A DNA stretch of 64,000 nt. Source: Ampelocalamus luodianensis (Eukaryota > Streptophyta > Magnoliopsida > Poales > Poaceae). Positions within the stretch are counted from its first letter, which is position 1. Every line of letters begins with the position of its first letter. Location: positions 69,582,476-69,646,475 of the forward strand of contig CM070634.1 of NCBI GenBank assembly GCA_036346255.1, in the 5' to 3' direction. Made by a program: the position numbers and the translations under genes. The notes beneath the pieces are model-generated. The model did no database searches, was not told the DNA's origin, and was given only the letters and a program-made list of their open reading frames with translations. Of the stretch, positions 1 to 9,599 are shown one piece after another.

Positions 1-585
1 TGGTTAATCCTTATGTAAAGTTGGGCAGGAAGCCAAGTGTTAGGAGGGGATCCTTCACTTAATCATTGGAGGTTATCCATATTGCAACATCGTCATTTTA
101 AAATATGATTTTAGTCATAGTATAAAAATTGCCTTAGAAATTACTATGTTCATTTAACCTGAAAATGTTGTTTATGCAAAACAACCCCTGCCATACTCAC
201 TTGTTACCTTATGCATGCATTTCCATTCAATATTGGGTGTAACTTGCGAGCACGAAAGTTGTGCTCACCCTTGCTGAATAAATCTTATTCAGGAGAAGAC
301 TTTTTCCCCAACGGTGAGGATCAGGACGAGTAGGCCTTCGACCTAGACGATTGCCTGTGGCGCATCGTGTGGCTCACATATATTATTATGTTTCCGCTGT
401 GTTATTCATTTGATATTTGAAATTGTTGTTCAGACTCATTTGTATTAAACATTTAATTACTTAATGTTATTTACGATTTCGTGATATGATTGTGATATCT
501 ATTTTTGTGAGACTGTGTACACTGGAAATCCTGGACCAGTGTATGAACAAAGAGAATTCGGGATCCTTCGCTCCCGGGTTCGACA
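1..585 (+). mobile_element. Gypsy A 5' LTR, 3' part only
   Basis: This is the last 585 bp of the 5' LTR of a Ty3/gypsy element; the rest lies left of the window. It aligns without any gap to 8895-9479 of the 3' LTR, with about 17 substitutions by hand count (roughly 3 percent), about 13 of them transitions. It ends in TTCGACA and is followed by a four-base spacer and a methionine tRNA primer site. Confidence 0.95.
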
Positions 586-589
586 AAAG

Positions 590-605
590 TGGTATCAGAG
601 CCATA
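590..605 (+). other. Primer binding site of gypsy A (tRNA-iMet)
   Basis: TGGTATCAGAGCC matches the complement of the 3' end of plant initiator methionine tRNA. It lies four bases after the LTR end and would prime minus-strand cDNA synthesis. Confidence 0.93.
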
Positions 606-754
606 TCGACTGTAGGTCATGGCCCACGGTAGAAATGGTAAAACCATTAGGGACTATTTTCAAAAACTTAAAATTATTTACCTGTCTTCCAGAGTCTTAC
701 TCTTCCTTTCTCTGTTAAAAGATTTCTAAACTCTTGTCTTTTCTAAAATTGTAG

Positions 755-1339
755 ATGGCCGAGAGACCCACCCGCATCTCCCATGGAATCTTTGCTGGAG
801 AATGGGCCGACATACTGTGGAAGATGATGCAACATTTGAGCTTCAAGAAGAGACCCACCTATCAAGGTTACAAGTATATCGTGGGACAACAGGAGCGTTG
901 GAGAGTGGAGGTTATCCTCTACTCTAACTTGGCGCCTGATACGACATTCCACATCTTCGACGCCCCAATGCGTCGGGAGACTTTCACTGACGGCATCCAG
1001 GACGCAGCAAGGGAAGTCGTTCGCAGACTTCGCTATACCTATGACCTCCACCTTCGGGATACTAGATTCCACTACTATCCCATGCATATCCCCACCCGAC
1101 TAGGCAATGCTTTCAGCCCAGTCGAAAATGAGGATTTCTCGGAGATTACCCATCAGGTGGAATTAGCCAAGGCGATGGATTACGCCTATGGCAACACCCT
1201 GGACGAGGTGTATCTAGTTCAGGGGAGATTAGAAGCCACGGAGGAGAAGTTGAAGGTAGCTGAAGCAGAATTGGCTCTCTACAAGCCGGGGCAAGGCAGT
1301 ACCTGCAACTCCCCCGACTACACCCCATCCACTCCATAG
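755..1339 (+). CDS. Pre-gag ORF of gypsy A, unknown function
   Basis: An uninterrupted 194-codon frame lies between the primer site and gag. I recognise no domain. The protein starts MAERPTRI, has a middle section with QDAAREVVRRLR, and ends in a likely coiled-coil segment (RLEATEEKLKVAEAELALYK). It is followed by a 215-base spacer before the gag ATG. A broken ORF at the same place in gypsy B shares a Q(D/E)AA...LR...P pattern, so it is probably a lineage-specific extra ORF rather than chance. It is intact although the gag-pol behind it has seven stops. No splice site or promoter of its own was identified. Confidence 0.6.
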   Translation: MAERPTRISHGIFAGEWADILWKMMQHLSFKKRPTYQGYKYIVGQQERWRVEVILYSNLAPDTTFHIFDAPMRRETFTDGIQDAAREVVRRLRYTYDLHLRDTRFHYYPMHIPTRLGNAFSPVENEDFSEITHQVELAKAMDYAYGNTLDEVYLVQGRLEATEEKLKVAEAELALYKPGQGSTCNSPDYTPSTP

Positions 1340-1554
1340 ATACTTGCTTTTCCCTTTAGTTTCATTTGTTAGCTGCGAATTATGAGCTACTAACCTTCTA
1401 TGGTAGCCATAATCAAATGAATAAAATAAAGAACTACTTTGAAAAAAAATTGGTTCTTTGCCTTGTGTTTGTGTGCTTTTTGGGCTAATACAAATTTATT
1501 TCCCCTTAGTGCTATCTTTCTTCTTTTTCCTAAGTCTTGTGGAAAATTCGGCAG

Positions 1555-2664
1555 ATGGTGAACACTCGCACTGGAAGTGGCAGTACCCAAGGCAAGGGCA
1601 ACGAGAATACCGACTATCAGGAGCAGCCTGTCCAGCAGCCTCCCCCACCGCCAACAGAAGGGCCTGACTGGCGGCAAATGATGGCCAACCAGACCCATCT
1701 CATCGACTTGCTGGCCCAGTCGCTCAGCAACTCCCAGAACATCCAGGACGCAGCAGCAGCCACCGCCGCAACTCATGCACCAGCACAACCTCCTCAGCGG
1801 GTGACCATGTCAGAATTCATGCGCATGCGTCCCCCGACCTTTTCCAGCAACACCGAGCCAATGGATGCTGACGATTGGCTTCGTGCGATCGGGAAGAACC
1901 TAGACATCACTCAATGCACCGATCATGAGAGGGTCCTGTTCGCCTCTCACCAGCTTAATGGACCAGCTTCAGAGTGGTGAGACAACTTTTGCATCTCCCA
2001 CGCCAATGCCCAGGCCATCTCATGGGACGAGTTCGTGAGAGCTTTTCGCCATGCCCACATCCCTGCCGGTATGATGGCCTTGAAGAAGAAGGAGTTCCAT
2101 GCACTTCTCCAAGGTAGTCGCTCGGTGAGCGAGTATCTACACCGGTTCAACCAGCTGGCTCGCTACGCTCCAGCTAACGTAGCCCGAGATGAGGACCGAC
2201 AGGAGAGGTTCCTAGAAGGACTTAATGATGACATCTCTGTCCAACTGATCTCCCAAAACTTCACCGACTTCCAGCAGTTGGTGGACAAGGCGATCCGCCA
2301 GGAGGCCAAGCATCAGGAGATGGAGAACCGCAAGCGGAGGATGGCCGCTCAAAGGTTTAATGCATGAGGCCTTCCCAAGCCTCGATTCACTCAACCGCAG
2401 CCACCGCAGCGTGGAAAGTTCCAGTTTTCCACATCCAGAGTCCCAGTACAGAACCAGCGCCCCAACACCTCCAACTTCTGCAACACTTCAACTGGAGGGC
2501 AATATCAGCAGAAGAGCTCCGCTCCCTCAGCCATAGGAGTGACATGTTTCCATTGCAATGAAACAGGGCACTACGCCAATAGATGCCCCAAGAAGCAGCA
2601 GGCAGCGGCATCTTCCAAGTCAGCACCAGGAGCCACAGCCACTGGCGGCACTGCAAAGCCGACA
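1555..2664 (+). pseudogene. gag: Gypsy A gag (two internal stops)
   Basis: This is the capsid-nucleocapsid part of a Ty3/gypsy polyprotein. The start is taken at the ATG at 1555 (MVNTRTG), a usual start for plant gypsy gag; an in-frame ATG at 1537 is also possible. In order there is a Q/P-rich N-terminus, a retrotransposon gag domain (ADDWLRAIGK, then YLHRFNQLARYAP) and a CCHC zinc knuckle (CFHCNETGHYANRC) at 2545-2586. In-frame TGA codons interrupt it at 1978 and 2365. The first replaces an expected tryptophan and the second is compatible with an arginine codon change. The frame is otherwise continuous into pol. Confidence 0.93.
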
Positions 2665-5600
2665 GGTCAATTTATCAAAGGATGTGTGAACCACGTCACA
2701 ACTAAAGAAGCCCAGGCAGCACCGGATGTCTATCTTGGTATGTTTCTTGTCAACTCAACACCAGCTTCAGTTCTATTTGATTCCGGAGCTTTGCATTCAT
2801 TTGTATCAAATAAGTTTGTGGGTAAAAATGGGTTACCTATATCCTCCTTGACCAATCCTATGATAATCCATTCCCCGGGCTCAGAAATGAGGACTAGTTC
2901 TCTATGCCCGAACCTCACCCTTGAAATATCTGGAGTGTCCTTACTGGCAGACTTGATAGTCTTGCATTCCCAAGGTTTGGATGTCATTCTTGGGATAGAC
3001 TGGCTAGCCAAGAATCATAGACAAATAGACTGTGCCAATAGGTCTATCACTCTCACCAATGGAGAAGGAATTTTAGTCGAGTTCAAGCCCAAGACCCGCA
3101 CCAAAGGAAATTCCATCCTCACCAGCATGAAGGAAGTGAAACTTGAAGACATACCTGTAGTACGAGAATACTCCGATGTCTTTCCTGATGATCTACCTGG
3201 CATGCCACTAGATAGGGACGTAATGTTCTTAATTGACTTAGTCCCAGGGACAGCTCCAATATCGAAACGACCCTATAGAATGCCAGCCAACGAGTTAGCA
3301 GAATTGAAGAAACAAATTGAAGAATTGCGAAGAAAAGGGTACATCCGACCCAGCTCATCACCTTGGGGAGCACTAGTACTGTTCGTCAAGAAAAAGGACA
3401 ATAGTATGAGGATGTGTGTAGATTACAGATCACTCAACGAGGTGACAATCAAGAACAAGTATCCATTACCCAAGATCGATGATCTGTTCGATCAGCTGAA
3501 AGGAGCAAGTGTCTTCTCGAAGATTGATTTGAGATCTGGCTATCACCAACTGAAGATCAGACTAGAAGATATCCCAAAGACAGCCTTTACCACCAGATAT
3601 GGACTGTACAAGTTTACAGTGATGTCTTTTGGTTTGACGAACGCCCCTGCTTACTTCATGAATATGATGAACAAAGTGTTCATGGAAATCTTGGATAAGT
3701 TCGTGGTTGTTTTCATCGATGACATTCTCATCTACTCGAAGGATGAAGAAGAACATGATAAGCATCTCAGAATGATACTGGACAAGCTTAGGGAACACCA
3801 ACTTTATACCAAATTCAGCAAAAGTGAATTTTGGCTAAGTCAAGTGGCATTCCTTGGACATATTGTGTCAGCGGGAGGAATTGCAGTAGATCCTGCCAAG
3901 GTTGAAGCGAACGGATTGAAGCAACCGGATACGACCGAGGTGAGAAGTTTCCTTGGACTAGCAGGCTATTACCAGAGGTTCATTGAAAATTTCTCTAAGA
4001 TTGCAAGACCTATGAGACAACTTCTAAAGAAGGAAAAGAAATTTGAATGGATAGATGCCTGTGAAGAAAGTTTCCAAGACCTGAAGAAAAGATTAGTCTC
4101 AGCACCTGTGCTAGTCCTACCTGATATCCATAAGGATTTCGAGATTTTCTGCGATGCATCCTGTCAAGGTCTTGGATGTGCGTTAATGCAGGAAGGTAAA
4201 GTAGTGGCTTATGCATCCAGGCAGTTGAGGCCACATGAGGGGAATTACCCAACACATGACCTTGAGTTAGCAGCGATTGTGCATGCCTTGAAGATCTAGC
4301 GGTATTATCTCATTGGTAATCGCTGTGAGATTTTCACAGACCATAAGAGTCTGAAATACATCTTCACGCAGGCAGAATTAAACCTTCGGCAGAGAAGATG
4401 GCTAGAGTTGATAAAAGATTATGATCTCGGAATTCACTACCATCTAGGCAAAGCAAATGTAGTTGCAGATGCCCTGAGCAGAAAAGCTTATTGCAACACC
4501 ATTATGGTGCAAAAGGATCAGCCCGAGCTGCATGAAGAATTGAAGCGTCTGAACTTGGAGATTGTCAATCAAGGTTTTGTGAATGCTCTGGAAGTACAAC
4601 CAACTCTTCAAAGTCAGATAAGAGAAAAACAACTAGAAGATGAAGACATCAGGGAGATCAAGAAGAATATGTGAAGAGGCAAGGCTCTAGGATTCGCTGA
4701 AGATGAACAAGGAACTGTATGGTTTGGGAACCGCATTTGTGTACCTAACAAGCAGGAGTTAAAACAATCAATTCTGAAGGAGGCTCATGAATCGCCTTAC
4801 TCCATTCACCTCAGAAGCATCAAGATGTACCAGGATCTAAAGGAAAAATATTGGTGGATCAGCATGAAGCGGGAGATAGCTGAATTTGTCGCCCGCTGTG
4901 ATGTGTGTCAGCGAGTTAAGGCAGAACACCAGAGACCAGCTGGATTGTTGCAGCCACTACCAATTCCAGAATGGAAGTGGGAAGAAATCGGCATGGACTT
5001 CATCACCGGACTCCCCAGGACCCAATCAGGATATGATTCTATCTGGGTGATAATTGATCGGTTGACTAAAGTAGCTCACTTCATCCCTGTCAAGACTACC
5101 TAGAGAAGCAGTCAGTTAGCAGAATTGTATGTGGCCAGGATTGTTTGTCTACACGGAGTACCCAAGAAGATCGTGTCCGACAGAGGTTCCCAGTTTACAT
5201 CAAGATTCTGGCAGAGTCTACATGAAGCCTTAGGCACCAAACTCAATTTCAGTACAGCCTATCATCCTTAGACAGATGGCCAGACGGAACGCACCAACCA
5301 AGTTCTTGAAGACATGCTCTGAGCGTGTGCCCTAGACTTTGGACAAAGTTGGGACAAGAATTTGCCATATGCAGAATTCTCGTATAACAATAGCTATCAA
5401 GCCAGTTTGCAAATGGCTCTATTTGAAGCTTTGTATGGCAGAAAGTGCAGAACTCCACTCCTATGGGATGAAGTAGGAGAACATCAGCTCTTTGGACCTG
5501 AGTTGATCAAAGATGCTGAAAGTAAGGTAAAAGCCATAAAAAAACACCTGAGAGTGGCACAATCCCGACAAAAGAGTTATGCTGATAACCGTCGGAGGGA

Positions 5601-6042
5601 ATTAAACTTTGAGGTAGGAGACTTTGTCTATCTCAGAGTTACTCCACTCAGAGGAGAAAGAAGATTTCGGACAAAAGGAAAACTTGCACCCAGATTTGTG
5701 GGACCATACAAGATTCTAGCCAAAAGAGGTGAAGTAGCATATCAGCTTGAGCTGCCAGAAGCCTTGTCAGTAGTGCATAATGTCTTCCACGTGTCACAAT
5801 TGAAGAAATGCCTCCGAGTGCCAGAAGACCACACCCTCCTGGAGAGCTGTGATCTCCAAGAAGACCTCACTTATGTGGAGCGACTAATCAAGATTCTGGA
5901 TGTCGTAGAACGTGTTACGAGGAGCAGGATCATTAGATCATACAAGGGGCAGTGGAGTCATCACCCAGAGAGTGAAGCCATATGGGAGAAAGAAGAAGAC
6001 CTCAAGACCAACTACCCCGACCTCTTTGCTGACCAAGTCTGA
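2665..6042 (+). pseudogene. pol: Gypsy A pol: PR-RT-RH-IN-chromodomain (five stops)
   Basis: It lies in the same frame as gag. The aspartic protease has DSGA at 2779-2790, followed by L where S is usual. Reverse transcriptase has the catalytic FIDD at 3712-3723. RNase H starts at FCDAS and runs through TDHKSLKY. Integrase has an HHCC finger ending CDVCQRVK, then D at 4996, D at 5179 and E at 5287 as the DDE triad. A C-terminal chromodomain-like segment ends near ...WEKEEDLKTNYPDLF. Premature stops are TAG 4297, TGA 4672, TAG 5101, TAG 5269 and TGA 5320; several fit C-to-T or G-to-A change at Trp, Gln or Arg codons. No frameshift was found. The natural stop is TGA at 6040. Confidence 0.95.
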
Positions 6043-6060
6043 ATCTCGGGGTCGAGATTC
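6041..6060 (+). other. Hairpin at pol stop of gypsy A, before the PPT
   Basis: GAATCTCG and CGAGATTC form an 8-bp stem around the loop GGGT. The pol stop codon overlaps the left arm. Equivalent hairpins sit at the same place in B, C and D, with paired base changes. Confidence 0.75.
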
Positions 6061-6064
6061 CCTT

Positions 6065-6078
6065 AAGGGGGGTAGGTT
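6065..6078 (+). other. Polypurine tract of gypsy A
   Basis: AAGGGGGGTAGGTT lies directly before the 3' LTR and would prime plus-strand synthesis. Confidence 0.88.
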
Positions 6079-6504
6079 TGTAATAGCCCAAATTTCAAAT
6101 TTCAGTAAAAATTACAATTTATTTATTTTTGTGGAATTTTCTGGAATTTCTAAACCTTTTTATGAATAATTCAAAGCCAAAACAAATTTATTTGCAAAAT
6201 TAAAAGCCAACATTGAGTTGGAAATAATTTTATTAAGTCCAAAATAAATAAGGAAATTTCTGTGAATTTTTCCATAATTTTTTGAATTATTTTGATATTT
6301 TCTAAAGCCAAATTGAATTATCAGGATTAAAACAAATAGAAAATAAAAAGAAAAACTAAAAGCCCTGTTTGGGGCGAAACCCAAAGGCCTCGGCCCAAAC
6401 CTCCTCCCACGCACGGTCCACTTCAGCCCGCCCACGTTCTCTCTCCCCCTCACCTTGACCCCACCTGTCAGAGTGACGCGTTAAAACCCCTCGGAGCTCA
6501 TCAG

Positions 6505-6526
6505 CCGTTGGATCTTAATCCAACGG
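6505..6526. repeat. U3 palindrome, CCGTTGGAT type
   Basis: CCGTTGGAT, a 4-base spacer, then ATCCAACGG. It lies about 490 bp upstream of the TATA box of this LTR. Confidence 0.85.
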
Positions 6527-6712
6527 ACAGATCTCGCGTAGCTTACGGAGGTCCGAACGTCCAAATCATCGTGAGCCGTTAGATCTAAAATGAATGGCTA
6601 CGATTCCTTGAACCTTCGCGAGTCCCGAACGTCTCAATCACGTGAGCCCTCCGATCAAGATCCTACGTCCAGAATCGTCCGTCTTCTTCCACGTTGTCAC
6701 TAATGATCGTGA

Positions 6713-6734
6713 CCGTTGGATCAAAATCCAACGG
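6713..6734. repeat. U3 palindrome, CCGTTGGAT type
   Basis: CCGTTGGAT, a CAAA spacer, then ATCCAACGG. It has the same arms as the copy at 6505 and lies about 270 bp upstream of the TATA box. Confidence 0.85.
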
Positions 6735-6997
6735 CCCATGCTCTTTCTTCCTCCTCGCCTTCTTCTCCGCACGGACGAGCCCCACGATCGCCATTTTCGC
6801 GCACGCCCGAGCATCGCTAACGGCCGCCCCTAACCTCCTTGACATCTCCGCGTCATGCGCACGAGAATCGTCTCGTCGCCGCACACGATCCGCACAAGTC
6901 CCACCTCCTCCTTCCTCCTCCGCGTATATGCGCACGAGCGCCGCAACCGCTGTCGCACGACCCACGTCGCCCCGTCGCTCCCGGCGTCCCCTTGCCC

Positions 6998-7005
6998 TAT
7001 AAAAG
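6998..7005 (+). promoter_or_regulatory. Probable TATA box of gypsy A LTR
   Basis: TATAAAAG follows a GC-rich stretch (CTTGCCCTATAAAAGGGAGC). It is the best core promoter candidate in the LTR, with transcription expected to start about 25-35 bases downstream. Confidence 0.7.
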
Positions 7006-8757
7006 GGAGCACAGCGAGCCCCCGTTTCACTTCACTCCGATCGCACCACCCACACCTCTCCTCTCGCACCCGTCTCGCCGTAATCAAGGTTTTCGTCGCT
7101 GCCAAGCCACGAGCTCTCGCCGTCGATTGCGCCGCCGCCGTCGACGCCGCGCCCTCACCACCACAACCATCGTCATCGCCGTGACCCTGCGAAGCCGATG
7201 TGCTCGCTCTTGTCACCGGAAGATCCTCGGAGCACACACTTCGTCGATGACCGAAGTTCCTCGCCGCCAAAGCTCGCCGCCGACGATCAAAACGCCTCGC
7301 TCCGCCGCCCCAATGTAGCGCATTAGAAACCCCGTAACCCTCTCTCTCTTTTGGTATCATTCGCACCCCTTGCCGGAGCCCCTAGTGCCGGCGAGGTGAC
7401 CACCGAGCTGCCATCGGCTTTTGGCTGACGTGGCGCTGCCACCTCACGGCTACGTCACCGCCACCTCACCTTCTTTTGCCCCGTAACAGCCTACGTGGCA
7501 GCCACGTCACCCGCGCCACCACGCCCATGCGCTCGTGCACTGTTCCGATGCACCAGGTCCACCGTGGTCCTTTGACCGCCCGTGGACTTGGTCTTTGACT
7601 CAGGACCCCACCTGTTAGTGACTCATTTGTTTTTCTGTAGAAAAAGAATTCGGCCAGAAATTTAATTTTCTACGAGCTAACGTCATCATTGCGCAATAAG
7701 TTGATTTTCCTTTAGAAAAATAAATCAGGAAAATCTAATAAATTCAGAATTAGGTTTAAAATAGATTTAAACTTCAAAAATTCATAACTTTTGCATCTGA
7801 ACTCCAAATTGGGTGATTCAAGTTGTAAAATTTATATAAAATTATAATCTAGCTAACTAAGCCAAAATATTTCAATTTGGAGTTAATTTGTGCTTTGATT
7901 TTTAATTTATTTGAATTTGAATTTCAATTTGTCGTATTTTCGCGAATAGACTTCGACGACTCTAGAGAGTTCGACCAATCCGAAGACCTAGAATTCCAAG
8001 ACGTCAACGAAGGCAATTTACACCATTGATCATATTGCTCCCAGTATTTTTAAGTTATTTTCAGTTTTTAAATTATTTAATGCATGCATATGTTGTATAA
8101 ATATTTCAATATCCTGTTTTATATATAGTTACTCCAATGTTTCATTGTATGGCCAATTTGAATACTGTACTTGACTGCCTTGACACCATAGACAAAATAT
8201 TATCAAAACTAGTCATATGCTTAGCCAGGCTTAGTTCACACTTAAAGAATTTGGGAGGGTTTAGCCAAATCTCTTACAAATTTGTTTCAAACTTGACATA
8301 GTGGTATTGTTTTACCACATGAATTTATAAAGAGAGTTTTATTGAAAATAAAATCAAAAATGGGTTTGGACTTGGGCGAAATGGTCGGAATGGTGGGTGC
8401 AGGTTTATGCACGGGATTGATCTGGTTAAGATTAAGGCCAATGGTTTGTAGGACCGGTCTTTGAGCCGCTTATTGCTATGCCTTACCGTACCACCACATG
8501 TCCTATATGGGCAGGATTTGGCTAATTAATTTGTAATGTTTTTGTGTATTTATGTCATGTTGATTATGTGGGTGTCGGTTAGACTTTTATTCCCACTTGG
8601 CGCAAGAGGGGGCTTCCGGAGGACAGTTAGTCCAAAGGGGCGAAACCTTAGCGGGCATGAGTACACTAGGACAGAATATTGTAAAGGCCTCATGATAATT
8701 GCTCAGTCACACGCCTACAGAAGCGTGTAGTGGCCGGCATAGTGAGCATGTCATCTC

Positions 8758-8830
8758 GTGTGGGTAAAGTTGTACAAACTCTGCAGAGTAGAAACTATTC
8801 GAATAGCCGCGTCCGCGGTCATGGACATGC
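8758..8830 (+). other. Conserved three-hairpin LTR module (gypsy A copy)
   Basis: In sense order: GTGTGGGTA; palindrome ACTCTGCAGAGT (8778-8789); palindrome CTATTCGAATAG (8795-8806); then GTCC, 8 bases, GGAC (8811-8826). The same order occurs in LTRs B, E, G, H, C and J, always in sense orientation. Confidence 0.75.
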
Positions 8831-9484
8831 TAGCAAGGCCACTTAAAGTTAGATTTATTTTTGGTTTTAAAAATGCTTTATCAAATGTTGAGGATGGTTA
8901 ATCCTTATGTAAAGTTGGGCGGGAAGCCCAGTGTTAGGAGGGGATCCTTCACTTAATCATTGGAGGTTATCCATATTGCAACATCGTCATTTTAAAATAT
9001 GATTTTAGTCATAGTATAAAAATTGCCTTAGAAATTGCTATGTTTATTTAACCTGAAAATGATGTTTATGCAAAACAACCCCTGCCATACTCACTTGTTA
9101 CCTTATGCATACATTTCCATTCAATATTGGGTGTAGCTTGCGAGCACGGAAGTTGTGCTCACCCTTGCTGGATAAATCTTATTCAGGAAAAGACTTTTTC
9201 CCCGACGGTGAGGATCAGGACGAGTAGGCCTTCGACCTAGACGATTGCCTGTGGCGTATCGTGTGGCTCACATATATTATTATGTTTCCGCTGTGTTATT
9301 CATTTTATATTTGAAATTGTTGTTCAGACTCATTTGTATTAAATATTTAATTACTTAATGTTATTTACGATTTCGTGATATGATTGTGATATCTATTTTT
9401 GTGAGACTGTGTACACTGGAAATCCTGGACCGGTGTATGAACACAGAGAATTCGGGATCCTTCGCTCCTGGGTTCGACAGATAT

Positions 9485-9588
9485 CTTATGTATCACAGAC
9501 GGTTTGTAGATAAAATTGCATGTGATAGCTTATGTATCACAGATGGTTTGTAGATAAAATCGCCTGTGATAGCTTATATATCGCATAG
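9485..9588. repeat. CACTA subterminal tandem repeats, 44-bp period
   Basis: Two full units and one partial unit start at 9485, 9529 and 9573. Each full unit has TATCACAGAYGGTTTG and CTGTGATAG-like arms, making an imperfect inverted repeat. The core resembles repeats beside the CACTA terminus at 38538, so this is probably the other (3') end of that transposon, cut by gypsy A. Confidence 0.65.
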
Positions 9589-9599
9589 CATCTAGTCCT

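Larger units (their letters stand above)
6079..9479 (+). mobile_element. Gypsy A 3' LTR (3401 bp)
   Basis: The LTR begins TGTAATAGCCC after the polypurine tract and ends TTCGACA. Its final 585 bp match the partial 5' LTR at 1-585. U3 is AT-rich, then GC-rich with two palindromes and a TATA box near 6998. The roughly 70-bp hairpin module lies at 8758-8830. The right flank, GATAT at 9480-9484, is the expected target duplication, but its partner is outside the window. It was inserted into a CACTA transposon. ORFs in the GC-rich part (about 6640-7370) are on both strands and show no domain. Confidence 0.95.

Noticed and set aside
6640..7370. Several ORFs over 100 codons in the gypsy A 3' LTR
   Set aside because: They are GC-rich, in overlapping frames on both strands, span the TATA box and have no recognisable protein family.
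9485..9588. Direct repeats that could suggest a CRISPR-like array
   Set aside because: The units are contiguous at 44 bp with no unique spacers, in a plant genome, and match CACTA subterminal repeats.
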